This document shows positions 33,221-40,144 of a DNA stretch of 40,144 nucleotides, piece after piece. Below the pieces are notes generated by a model that was given only the letters and a program-made list of their open reading frames with translations, was not told the origin of the DNA and did not search any database. The position numbers and the translations under genes are program-made. This DNA is from Prevotellaceae bacterium. GTDB taxonomy: Bacteria > Bacteroidota > Bacteroidia > Bacteroidales > Bacteroidaceae. The DNA is taken from the NCBI GenBank assembly GCA_028723455.1, contig JAQYEW010000061.1, positions 1-40,144 on the forward strand. The letters are read 5' to 3'. The number at the start of each line of letters is the position of its first letter. The first letter of the stretch is position 1.

Positions 33221-34660
33221 TTACTTCTTGGACCAGAAGTCTTCCTCAGCCTTTTGCTTGGCAATATAAGCATCATAAGCGGCACGCGCACGTGCATTGG
33301 CAGCCGCATTGGCCTGGTGGTCGCGGATTTTCTGCGCCAAACGGTTTGCGGAACCACTCACAGTAATATCCGCACTGCTGGCCTCATTGCACTGCGCCAA
33401 AGCCTTGTCATACTGACCCAAAGAGGTGTAAACGACAGCCTTCTTCAAAGCCGCGTTACCCTTCAATTCAGCGTTATAGTTCACGGCACGATCCAGGTAG
33501 ACCAATGCACCCGTATATTGCTTGCCGTTAATCAAGCTCGTAGCGATATTCATGCAAATGCGTCCGCGGGCGTTGTCGCTCGTAGCCATATCCAAGGCGG
33601 CATTGTAATAGGTGAGCATCGCTTGCATCTTACCCTCCTTCTTGCTGTACTGCGCCATACCGATGGCACTCTCGTAAGTAGGCTCGATAGCATGGGCATA
33701 GCGAGCGGCAGCGTAGTAAACATCCGTGTCATCACATTCGTTATTGGCCAAGACGTTCATTGCGCTACGCAGATAAGCGATATTGTTCTTATTCTCCTCC
33801 ACCTTGGGCGTGTACATGGCTATCAACTGTTCACGATTGGCAGCTCCACTTTGGGCGAAAACCTGCTCAATAACAGCCAAGGGCTTATCGTACTCGTCAA
33901 CAATCTTTTGGGCAGTGTACTCGTCCGTCTCCTCCTTGGCCAACTGAAGCATCTTTTCGCACACTTCCTTTGACTCCAGATAGTCGTTCAAGAACTGCTC
34001 ACGGAAAAACTCGTTATCAACTTTATACAGCTCGTGGCTTACACTGAAGAAGTACTGGATATAAGCACCCTTTACCTCGCGGCCTCCCTCTTCCTTGATT
34101 TTGTTGATACCGGCCTTGTACATGTCATAAATCTTATTGTACGTGTAGTCAGCATCAACGCCATAACCATAGATGTGGTAGTAATTCGCCTTCGAGATGA
34201 GGACATCGCCCTCGGTGGCACGTCCTTTCTTGCCCTCCGGAACACCCGCGTTCAGGTATTTCAGGTATTTCAGACGCTCGTCGAAAAGGCTCATCATATC
34301 GTTCAGGTATTTTTTCTTGTTCTCGGCACTAACGGTATCGCTCTTGATGAGATTTCCCAACATCTGAGGGCCACGTGCGTAAAGGGCAACAGTAGCGATG
34401 GGTGCGTTCTTGCGCAACCAGTTCACATTCTCGTACATATCTCCCCACTGCTGGCTGTTATAGGTCATCTGCAACATGGTGATGTATCCGCTCACCAGCT
34501 TCGCAGGATCCTGCGAAGGCTCTGAACCAATATAGGAAGCCGCCCAGCGGTTCTCGTCGACGGTCAAATCTGTCTGTCCATCATCCAACTTCTCGTACTG
34601 CGCAAAGGCGGGCAACGCGAATGCCGCCATCGCACCATAAAAAGCTAATTTCTTAATCAT
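33221..34660 (-). CDS. Exported TPR-repeat protein
   Basis: 479 residues with a signal peptide (MIKKLAFYGAMAAFALPAFAQ) and no lipobox. The mature protein is helical. TPR-like repeats are clearest in the C-terminal half (DVYYAAARYAHAIEPTYESAIG; LTYYNAALDMATSD; GALVYLDRAVNYNAELKGN; KAVVYTSLGQYDKALAQCNEA), and the end is a charged helix rich in Ala, Arg and Lys. A periplasmic scaffold for protein-protein contacts is likely; the partner is unknown. Two candidate -7 boxes lie upstream. The gene stands alone between the 38-bp hairpin and divergent ridA. Confidence 0.88.
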   Translation of the reverse strand: MIKKLAFYGAMAAFALPAFAQYEKLDDGQTDLTVDENRWAASYIGSEPSQDPAKLVSGYITMLQMTYNSQQWGDMYENVNWLRKNAPIATVALYARGPQMLGNLIKSDTVSAENKKKYLNDMMSLFDERLKYLKYLNAGVPEGKKGRATEGDVLISKANYYHIYGYGVDADYTYNKIYDMYKAGINKIKEEGGREVKGAYIQYFFSVSHELYKVDNEFFREQFLNDYLESKEVCEKMLQLAKEETDEYTAQKIVDEYDKPLAVIEQVFAQSGAANREQLIAMYTPKVEENKNNIAYLRSAMNVLANNECDDTDVYYAAARYAHAIEPTYESAIGMAQYSKKEGKMQAMLTYYNAALDMATSDNARGRICMNIATSLINGKQYTGALVYLDRAVNYNAELKGNAALKKAVVYTSLGQYDKALAQCNEASSADITVSGSANRLAQKIRDHQANAAANARARAAYDAYIAKQKAEEDFWSKK

Positions 34661-34697
34661 ACCTTAATAATAATATTGTCCTAATATATGCTTCTGT

Positions 34698-34720
34698 CAA
34701 AAATACATGACACAAAAGTA
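34698..34720 (-). promoter_or_regulatory. Two candidate -7 boxes for the TPR gene
   Basis: Minus-strand TATTTTTG (34698-34705) and TACTTTTG (34713-34720) both fit TAnnTTTG, 38 and 53 bp before the start at 34660. Neither has a perfect TTTG at 19-21 bp upstream. Confidence 0.4.
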
Positions 34721-34796
34721 AGCAATAAATGTCAGAATGTAAGTCTATACCCAAGGAAAAGTGGCAATTTATATCTTTTTATCACTTTTTTACCTT

Positions 34797-34804
34797 TATA
34801 TTTG
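34797..34804 (+). promoter_or_regulatory. -7 box of ridA
   Basis: TATATTTG fits TAnnTTTG 43 bp before the ridA start; T-rich sequence lies in the -33 region. Confidence 0.5.
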
Positions 34805-34847
34805 CATTTGAAAAAACATTTTTCTAACCATAAACAACACAAAGAAG

Positions 34848-35225
34848 ATGAAAAAAGTAATCTCCACTTCCCAAGCTCCTGCCGCCATTGGCCCTTACAG
34901 TCAGGCCATTGAGACCGGCGGTATGGTTTTCACCTCTGGTCAGCTGCCTATCAATCCCGCTACGGGGGAATTTCCAGACGGAGGTATCAGGGAACAGACC
35001 CGTCAATCACTGCTCAATGTAAAAGCAATTTTAGAGGAGGCAGGAACGACACTCGATAACGTGGTTAAGACCACGGTTTACCTGAGCAGTATCAATGATT
35101 TCCTGCCCATGAACGAAGTGTACGCCGAGTTTTTCCAAGCACCCTTCCCCAGCCGCAGCGCCTTTGCGGTAAAAGACCTGCCCAAGGGAGCACTCGTTGA
35201 AATAGAAGTGGTGGCCGCCAAATAA
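34848..35225 (+). CDS. ridA: RidA family reactive imine deaminase
   Basis: 125 residues, the normal size. It hydrolyses reactive 2-iminobutanoate and 2-iminopropanoate formed by PLP enzymes such as threonine dehydratase. Conserved marks are APAAIGPYSQAI, VFTSGQLPINPATGE, the middle region NVVKTTVYLSSINDF, and PSRSAFAVKDLPKGALVEIE with the substrate-binding Arg103. It acts as a cytoplasmic homotrimer. It has its own -7 box and its end lies only 3 bp from the end of the convergent membrane-protein gene. Confidence 0.96.
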   Translation: MKKVISTSQAPAAIGPYSQAIETGGMVFTSGQLPINPATGEFPDGGIREQTRQSLLNVKAILEEAGTTLDNVVKTTVYLSSINDFLPMNEVYAEFFQAPFPSRSAFAVKDLPKGALVEIEVVAAK

Positions 35226-35228
35226 GGC

Positions 35229-36110
35229 TTATTTGCCTCCCTCCTCCTCCAAGGCCTTGATGCTTTGCCAGTTCATGCACACAGGGTACGAGATAAGGAG
35301 GGAGGCAAACGCCATCCCCAAGGCAAAGATAGCAATACAAACATAGTACAGCACCATGGCATAGCCGGGCAGAGATGCCGGTTCACCAGCCAAACGTGTC
35401 AGTGCAGCCAGCGTAATGATGTGGCGCATGATGAAAAAGGGTGCTCCGAAGGTAAACACGACAGCCACAACGACCCAAAACGACAACAGCTCCACGGTGA
35501 TTGTACGGCCCAAATACCGGAAAAGCCCGAAGCAGTCGCTTAAACTGGTCCGAAAACCGTCATTGTCGTAGGCATATTTCATGTAAAACAAACGTGATAC
35601 TCCCATCAGGAACAGCAAGGCAAGCACCAACAATGCCACGACAGTCGCAGACAATGCCAGACCAGACAGATGGGGCATCAAGAAAACGAACGACAAAAAG
35701 ACAACAAAAGCCATGCCGCCGCGAACCAAATTAGCCAGCAAGACACGCAGATAGGTTGCAGATGCAGAGGGACCAAGCACAGGCTCTTGGGTATCCTCGG
35801 CCTGCCGGTTCAAGCAGGTCCTCTTCTGATAGGCCACGAGCACCGCCTGCAACCCGACGTCAAGCAGCATGAACCAAGCAACAGCCACCCCGGCAAAAAA
35901 CACCCAGAAATGGTGCCCATCACCCGGCTGGGCTTGCAAACGCAATGACAAGCCATCGTCCGCTATCACAAGGAGCACGAAACTAAGCACATAGGGAGGA
36001 AGCACATAACGCAATATCCAAAGCAGGTGCGAGAAATGACGCAAGACATAAGCAATGCCATCGCGAAAACATCTTGAATAGCTGCGAATCGTAATCTGTT
36101 TTCTTTCCAT
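35229..36110 (-). CDS. Multi-pass membrane protein of unknown function
   Basis: 293 residues from the ATG at 36110. I see about six hydrophobic segments, for example ILRYVLPPYVLSFVLLVI, FWVFFAGVAVAWFMLLDVG, MAFVVFLSFVFLM, ATVVALLVLALLFLMG, LLSFWVVVAVVFTF and VCIAIFALGMAFASLLISY. The N-terminus (RKQITIRSYSRCFRDGIAYVL) is basic and cytoplasmic by the positive-inside rule. No catalytic or transporter signature is recognised. The start is set by a promoter at 36127-36157; an in-frame ATG at 36197 would lie upstream of it. It is divergent from the Gfo/Idh/MocA gene. Confidence 0.75.
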   Translation of the reverse strand: MERKQITIRSYSRCFRDGIAYVLRHFSHLLWILRYVLPPYVLSFVLLVIADDGLSLRLQAQPGDGHHFWVFFAGVAVAWFMLLDVGLQAVLVAYQKRTCLNRQAEDTQEPVLGPSASATYLRVLLANLVRGGMAFVVFLSFVFLMPHLSGLALSATVVALLVLALLFLMGVSRLFYMKYAYDNDGFRTSLSDCFGLFRYLGRTITVELLSFWVVVAVVFTFGAPFFIMRHIITLAALTRLAGEPASLPGYAMVLYYVCIAIFALGMAFASLLISYPVCMNWQSIKALEEEGGK

Positions 36111-36126
36111 TTTTCTTTCTTTCATA

Positions 36127-36157
36127 CAAAAGTAAAAAAAAACGCCAAACAGGACAA
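36127..36157 (-). promoter_or_regulatory. Promoter of the membrane protein gene
   Basis: Minus strand: CTTG (TTG at 36155-36157), 20 bp, TACTTTTG (36127-36134), just before the ATG at 36110. It excludes the upstream in-frame ATG at 36197 as the start. Confidence 0.6.
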
Positions 36158-36175
36158 GCCTTTTGAACGGAAAGC

Positions 36176-36206
36176 TTTGTTTGTTCTTTTTTTTCATGTA
36201 AATTTG
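36176..36206 (+). promoter_or_regulatory. Promoter of the Gfo/Idh/MocA gene
   Basis: TTTG (36176-36179), 19 bp, TAAATTTG (36199-36206): full consensus. Transcription should begin near 36213, so the ATG at 36237 is the start and the in-frame ATG at 36177 is not. Confidence 0.75.
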
Positions 36207-36236
36207 TATTTAAACACAATATTTCAGCAATTCAGC

Positions 36237-37226
36237 ATGGAAACTCCAAAAACAATCAAATGGGGATTTATTGGCTGCGGCGAGGTTACAGAAAAGAAAA
36301 GTGGCCCTGCCTTTAGTCTAATTCCAGACAGTCAGGTTTATGCCGTCATGAGTCGTAATGCCGAAAAAGCACGTTCCTACGCCGAACGCCACGGTATTCC
36401 GAAGTGGTACACAGATGCGCAGCAATTGGTGAACGACCCGGAAGTAAATGCGGTCTATATAGCCACTCCACCCTCCAGCCATGCTACCTATGCCATCATG
36501 GCTATGCGATCCGGCAAACCCGTGTACGTCGAAAAACCCTTGGCGGCCTCCTACATTGATTGCCAACGCATCAACCGTATCAGCCAGCAAACAGGCGTTC
36601 CCTGCTTTGTGGCCTATTACCGTCGCTATCTGCCTTATTTCAAGAAAGTAAAACAGTTGGTGCTGGATGGGGAAATCGGCAAGGTAACGAATGTTCAGAT
36701 ACACTTTGCCGTACCTCCGCGCGACTTGGACTACAACAAACAGGATCTTCCCTGGCGCGTGCAGCGTGATATTGCAGGCGGAGGGTATTTCTACGACCTG
36801 GCCCCCCATCAGATTGACTTGCTGCAAGAGATTTTCGGCCCTATTCTGCGCGCGCACGGCTACAAGGCCAATCGTGGGGAACTGTACAGCACAGAGGACA
36901 GTGTAAGCGCCTGCTTCAGTTTTCCCGACGGACTTCCCGGCAGCGGTTCGTGGTGTTTTGTAGCCAGCGAACACAGCAAAGTAGACCGCATAGAGATTAT
37001 GGGTACAGAAGGAGCCATCAGCTTCAGCGTCTTTACCTACAGCCCTATCATCTTACAGAACAGCAAGGGGCGACAGGAGTTTACCATTCCTAATCCCCAA
37101 CATGTCCAACTGCCGTTGATTCAAAACATCGTAGACCACCTCATGGGGCGCGACAAATGTACCTGCGACTGCACTTCTGCCACTACCGTGAATTGGGTCA
37201 TGGACCGTATCTTGGGCAAACAATAG
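36237..37226 (+). CDS. Gfo/Idh/MocA family oxidoreductase
   Basis: 329 residues, no signal peptide, so cytoplasmic. The Rossmann motif is KWGFIGCGEVTEKKSGPAF. The family's EKP motif is intact in VYVEKPLAAS, and the C-terminal substrate domain has GGGYFYDLAPHQIDLL with the conserved His. Such enzymes oxidise or reduce sugar or inositol derivatives using NAD(P); the substrate is not evident. The start at 36237 follows a consensus promoter. The gene is convergent with the permease gene (3 bp gap) and divergent from the membrane protein gene. Confidence 0.92.
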   Translation: METPKTIKWGFIGCGEVTEKKSGPAFSLIPDSQVYAVMSRNAEKARSYAERHGIPKWYTDAQQLVNDPEVNAVYIATPPSSHATYAIMAMRSGKPVYVEKPLAASYIDCQRINRISQQTGVPCFVAYYRRYLPYFKKVKQLVLDGEIGKVTNVQIHFAVPPRDLDYNKQDLPWRVQRDIAGGGYFYDLAPHQIDLLQEIFGPILRAHGYKANRGELYSTEDSVSACFSFPDGLPGSGSWCFVASEHSKVDRIEIMGTEGAISFSVFTYSPIILQNSKGRQEFTIPNPQHVQLPLIQNIVDHLMGRDKCTCDCTSATTVNWVMDRILGKQ

Positions 37227-37229
37227 GAT

Positions 37230-38474
37230 TTACTCGAAACGGATGCTCTTGGCCGGCTCAATACGGCTCACCTGCAACGTGGGCAATAAGAGCGCGATGA
37301 AAACAAGCAGGGCAACGACAACATTCATCAGAAGAATCAGCGGCCAGTACATCAAAACGGGAACAGCCTCAACGTAATAGACTTCAGGATTCAAGCGAAC
37401 AAGCCCAAAGGCATCCTGCAACAGGCAGAGACCTATGCCCACAGCATTGCCTAAAAGGATTCCCCGCAAGGCAATCAGGAATGAATAACTGCTGAAGATA
37501 CTGCGCAGTACGCCATTACTTGCTCCCAAGGCCTTCATCACACCGATGAATTGGACACGCTCCAATATGATGATAAGCAAGCCCGAAACAGAAGAAAAGC
37601 CAGCAACCAAGGCCATCAATGAAAAAATAACAATGACATTGATGTCCAAAAGATTGAGCCAAGAGAAGATTCCGGGATAAAGACGCAGAATGGAAGGTGA
37701 GGCATAGCCCTGGCCATAAGCGTCCAAACGACTTTGCATACGCATGGCAATGGCATTGCTCACAGAATCGGCAAGTGAAAAATCTGTCAAACGTATCTCC
37801 GCTCCGCTACACTGGTCCTGTTCAAATTTTAGTAACTGATGCACGGTTGCATAGTCGCAGAAAACAAAACTTTTATCAAAATCGTTCAGGCCTGATTGAT
37901 AGATGCCCGCAATCGTAAACCGACGTGTGCGCAGACGCTCTTCAAAGAAATACGCATAGACCTTCTGCCCCACTTCCAATTTTAACTGCTTCGCCACACG
38001 TTTCGAGACATAAAGGCGGCCCGTACTTTTCTTGGAACTGAAAGGTTCCGTAATTTGCCCCTCCAACAAGGAATGTTGCAGAAAACTGAGGTCGTAATGT
38101 TCATCGAAACCTCGGAAACTAACCCCTTGAAAGGCGTCATCTGTCTTCAAGACACCACTCTTGGCGGTGAAGCGCGACACACTGGCGACGCCAGGAATTC
38201 CGCTCAGTTCGCCCATCAGTTGCCCGTTGACTTGAATGGGATGCATGTCGCCTCTATAATAGGTGTTATAGTTCAAAAGCTGAACATGGCTGCCAAAACT
38301 TACTACCTTTTCACGCACCTCACGCTGAAAGCCCAAGACGATGCTCAGGGTAATGATCATTACAGCCACACCCAAAGCAATGCCTGCCGTAGAAATGACA
38401 ACAGCACCATGCGATATCTGCTTGCGATTTTCGCCTTTCAGCAGACGTCGCGACATAAAAAGCGACAGATTCAT
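37230..38474 (-). CDS. FtsX-like ABC transporter permease, LolC/LolE type
   Basis: 414 residues from the ATG at 38474. The topology is of the MacB/LolE type: helix 1 (VVISTAGIALGVAVMIITLSI), a large periplasmic domain, then three C-terminal helices (VIVIFSLMALVAGFSSVSGL, FLIALRGILLGNAVGIGLCL, YWPLILLMNVVVALLVFIAL) closing with LPTLQVSRIEPAKSIRFE, the usual end of Lol permeases. These work with a LolD-like ATPase to release lipoproteins from the inner membrane. No ATPase gene is adjacent. The ATG at 38474 is favoured over an upstream in-frame ATG at 38558, which lies inside the aminotransferase gene; the gap to that gene is 25 bp. Confidence 0.88.
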   Translation of the reverse strand: MNLSLFMSRRLLKGENRKQISHGAVVISTAGIALGVAVMIITLSIVLGFQREVREKVVSFGSHVQLLNYNTYYRGDMHPIQVNGQLMGELSGIPGVASVSRFTAKSGVLKTDDAFQGVSFRGFDEHYDLSFLQHSLLEGQITEPFSSKKSTGRLYVSKRVAKQLKLEVGQKVYAYFFEERLRTRRFTIAGIYQSGLNDFDKSFVFCDYATVHQLLKFEQDQCSGAEIRLTDFSLADSVSNAIAMRMQSRLDAYGQGYASPSILRLYPGIFSWLNLLDINVIVIFSLMALVAGFSSVSGLLIIILERVQFIGVMKALGASNGVLRSIFSSYSFLIALRGILLGNAVGIGLCLLQDAFGLVRLNPEVYYVEAVPVLMYWPLILLMNVVVALLVFIALLLPTLQVSRIEPAKSIRFE

Positions 38475-38499
38475 ATCCCCGAAGCCCAAATGCGAATCA

Positions 38500-39702
38500 T
38501 CAATCCAGAATCCGTCCGGGGTATGCCTCCAAGGCTTTCTTGAGCACATACAGTGCACGAGACAAATCTTCTTTCTTCAGGACATAGGCCAAACGTACTT
38601 GATTACGGCCTGCACCAGGCGTGGTGTAGAAGCCCGAAGCGGGAGCCATCATCACCGTCTCCCCCTCATAATCAAAATCACTTAGACACCAAGCACAGAA
38701 TTTCTCCGCATCATCCACGGGCAACTTGGCAACCGTGTAGAAAGCCCCCATAGGTATGGGACTATAAACACCGGGAATACGGTTCAGCCCGTCAATCAGA
38801 CACTTGCGACGTTCCACATATTCATCATACACCTCGCGTTGGTACTCTTCGGGAGCATCCAGTGAAGCCTCTGCAATAATCTGACCGATAAGCGGGGGTG
38901 AAAGACGTGCCTGACAGAATTTCATCACAGCCTGGCGTACCTGCTCGTTCTTGGTAATCAATGCACCGATACGAATGCCACACTCGCTATAACGCTTTGA
39001 AACGCTGTCAATAAGCACTACGTTATTCTCGATCCCCTCCAAGTGGCATGCACTGATATAGGGTGAACCCGTATAGATAAACTCACGATAAACCTCGTCC
39101 GAGAAAAGATAGAGGTCATACTTCTTCACCAAGTCTCGAATCTGGTTCATCTCACGGCGTGTGTACAGATAGCCTGTCGGATTATTCGGGTTGCAAATCA
39201 GGATGGCACGTGTACGCTCGTTGATAAGTTCCTCGAATTTCTCCACCTTGGGAAGAGCAAAGCCCTCGTCAATCGTAGTGGATATGGTACGGATAACGGC
39301 ACCCGCAGAAATAGCAAAAGCCATGTAATTGGCATAAGCCGGTTCCGGAACGATAATCTCGTCGCCAGGATTCAAACAGGCCATGAAGCTGAAAAGCACA
39401 GCCTCCGATCCTCCACAAGTAACAATAATATCATCGGGAGAAAGATGGATATCGTATTTTTCATAGTAACCCACCAGTTTCTTCCGATAACTCCGATAGC
39501 CCTGGGACGGACTGTATTCAAGCACCTTGCGGTCGATGCTATGAAGTGCGTCCAAAGCGACTTGAGGCGTAGGCAAATCGGGTTGACCGATATTAAGTTG
39601 ATAGACATGCACTCCCCGTTCCTTTGCAGCACTGGCCAAAGGAGCAAGCTTACGGATGGGAGACTCGGGCATCTCCTGACCTCGAAGGGATATGTTTGGC
39701 AT
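38500..39702 (-). CDS. Class I/II pyridoxal phosphate aminotransferase
   Basis: 400 residues from the ATG at 39702. Fold type I aminotransferase: QLNIGQPDLPTP, YSPSQGYRSYRKKL, CGGSEAVLFSFMA, NPNNPTGYLYTRREM, SDEVYREFIY, and the PLP-binding Lys in DSVSKRYSECGIRIG; Arg binding the substrate carboxylate lies in GRNQVRLAYVL. It transfers amino groups between amino and 2-oxo acids; aspartate-type specificity is likely but not proven. The promoter at 39726-39756 supports this start over the in-frame ATG at 39756. The permease gene follows 25 bp downstream and is probably co-transcribed. Confidence 0.93.
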   Translation of the reverse strand: MPNISLRGQEMPESPIRKLAPLASAAKERGVHVYQLNIGQPDLPTPQVALDALHSIDRKVLEYSPSQGYRSYRKKLVGYYEKYDIHLSPDDIIVTCGGSEAVLFSFMACLNPGDEIIVPEPAYANYMAFAISAGAVIRTISTTIDEGFALPKVEKFEELINERTRAILICNPNNPTGYLYTRREMNQIRDLVKKYDLYLFSDEVYREFIYTGSPYISACHLEGIENNVVLIDSVSKRYSECGIRIGALITKNEQVRQAVMKFCQARLSPPLIGQIIAEASLDAPEEYQREVYDEYVERRKCLIDGLNRIPGVYSPIPMGAFYTVAKLPVDDAEKFCAWCLSDFDYEGETVMMAPASGFYTTPGAGRNQVRLAYVLKKEDLSRALYVLKKALEAYPGRILD

Positions 39703-39725
39703 CTTTCTCTTGGTTTTAATATCTA

Positions 39726-39756
39726 CAAAGATACAAACAAAACTGCGGTCGTGCAA
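39726..39756 (-). promoter_or_regulatory. Promoter of the aminotransferase gene
   Basis: Minus strand: TTG (39754-39756), 20 bp, TATCTTTG (39726-39733), about 25 bp before the start at 39702. Confidence 0.65.
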
Positions 39757-39778
39757 GATTTAATTCGGGAAAATGCGC

Positions 39779-39786
39779 TAACTTTG
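39779..39786 (+). promoter_or_regulatory. -7 box of rlmH
   Basis: TAACTTTG fits TAnnTTTG 33 bp upstream of the rlmH start. The -33 region is not clear. Confidence 0.5.
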
Positions 39787-39818
39787 CATATAGACAAACA
39801 CCAAACGCTAAATAATAA

Positions 39819-40144
39819 ATGAAGACTACATTGCTCGTGGTCGGGAAGACCACAGACGCACATATAGAAGCGCTGACAAACGATTATATCAAACGCATTG
39901 AACACTATATGCCTTTTGAGATGGAGGTGATACCCAAACTGAAAAACACGGCCACATTGAGCGAAGCGCAGCAGAAGGAACAAGAAACACTGCTTATAAA
40001 AAAACGCCTCCAGCCGGGTGATGTCCTTGTACTCCTTGACGAACATGGCAAAGAACTCCGCAGTATTGAGTTGGCAAATTGGTTTGACCGTAAGAAGCAT
40101 GCCGTCAACAAACGTCTAGTATTACTGATTGGCGGGCCCTATGG
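39819..40144 (+). CDS. rlmH: 23S rRNA pseudouridine(1915)-N3-methyltransferase, N-terminal part
   Basis: An open frame from the ATG at 39819 to the window edge gives 108 residues of a protein usually near 155. It opens TTLLVVGKTTDAHI and YIKRIEHYMPFEMEVIP, continues with DVLVLLDEHGKELRSIELA, and ends in LVLLIGGPY, the start of the SAM-binding knot motif IGGPyG. RlmH is a small SPOUT methyltransferase acting on 70S ribosomes. The C-terminal third lies outside the window. It is divergent from the aminotransferase gene. Confidence 0.93.
   Translation, partial: MKTTLLVVGKTTDAHIEALTNDYIKRIEHYMPFEMEVIPKLKNTATLSEAQQKEQETLLIKKRLQPGDVLVLLDEHGKELRSIELANWFDRKKHAVNKRLVLLIGGPY

Noticed and set aside
1..40144. 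CRISPR array, integrase, transposase or prophage genes
   Set aside because: No regularly spaced repeats and no recombinase, transposase or phage structural motifs were found in any frame.

Overview
The window reads as chromosomal DNA of a Bacteroidales bacterium, most likely Prevotella-like. The support is the gene set (lipidated TamA-type Omp85 protein, FKBP isomerase tandem, lipoprotein glutaminyl cyclase, pyruvate phosphate dikinase, sialate O-acetylesterase, GH109-like and GH105 enzymes), many lipobox signal peptides, and above all repeated use of the Bacteroidetes promoter (TTTG or TTG, 19-21 bp, TAnnTTTG) in place of E. coli-type -35/-10 boxes. Genus and species cannot be fixed from this window.

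Layout. 0-2 kb: 5' end of a nitroreductase gene (minus), divergent from an MmcQ/YjbR protein, an SDR oxidoreductase and an NlpE-like lipoprotein. 2.2-8.75 kb: tamL-type Omp85 lipoprotein gene, convergent rlmD, then ppdK. 8.85-12 kb: a visibly A+T-richer islet holding a transglutaminase-like gene broken by one in-frame TAG, a secreted lipase whose N-terminus carries only the tip of an RHS core, a lipoprotein gene overlapping it by ATGA, and about 0.7 kb of repeat-rich non-coding DNA. 12-19.3 kb: carbonic anhydrase, a rhodanese lipoprotein coupled to a large two-domain SGNH/sialate-acetylesterase, then on the minus strand a frameshifted GH105-DUF4861 gene followed by a GH109-like oxidoreductase. 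No SusC/SusD pair is present, so this is not a classical polysaccharide utilisation locus.

19.4-28.2 kb: a plus-strand run with a secreted coiled-coil protein, a TIGR01212-type radical SAM protein, three tandem FKBP isomerases (cytoplasmic, lipoprotein and exported forms), then an Lrp/AsnC regulator and a tight cluster of a glutamine-amidotransferase/dipeptidase fusion, glutaminyl cyclase, SufE and DusB. 28.2-32.1 kb (minus): tRNA-Arg(ACG) on its own promoter, then a unit of mannose-1-phosphate guanylyltransferase, GlnS and a family 2 glycosyltransferase. 32.1-33.2 kb: mostly non-coding, with a 55-residue membrane protein gene and a near-perfect 38-bp hairpin. 33.2 kb to the end: secreted TPR protein, RidA, a multi-pass membrane protein divergent from a Gfo/Idh/MocA oxidoreductase, an FtsX/LolC-E-type permease behind a PLP aminotransferase, and the 5' part of rlmH.

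The best candidate for an undescribed system is the 8.85-11.3 kb islet: a signal peptide joined directly to an RHS tip and a GHSLGG lipase, with an overlapping lipoprotein in the position expected for an immunity partner. This is an inference from architecture and gene order. Two genes (transglutaminase-like and GH105-DUF4861) each carry one inactivating change, which could be real decay or sequencing error.
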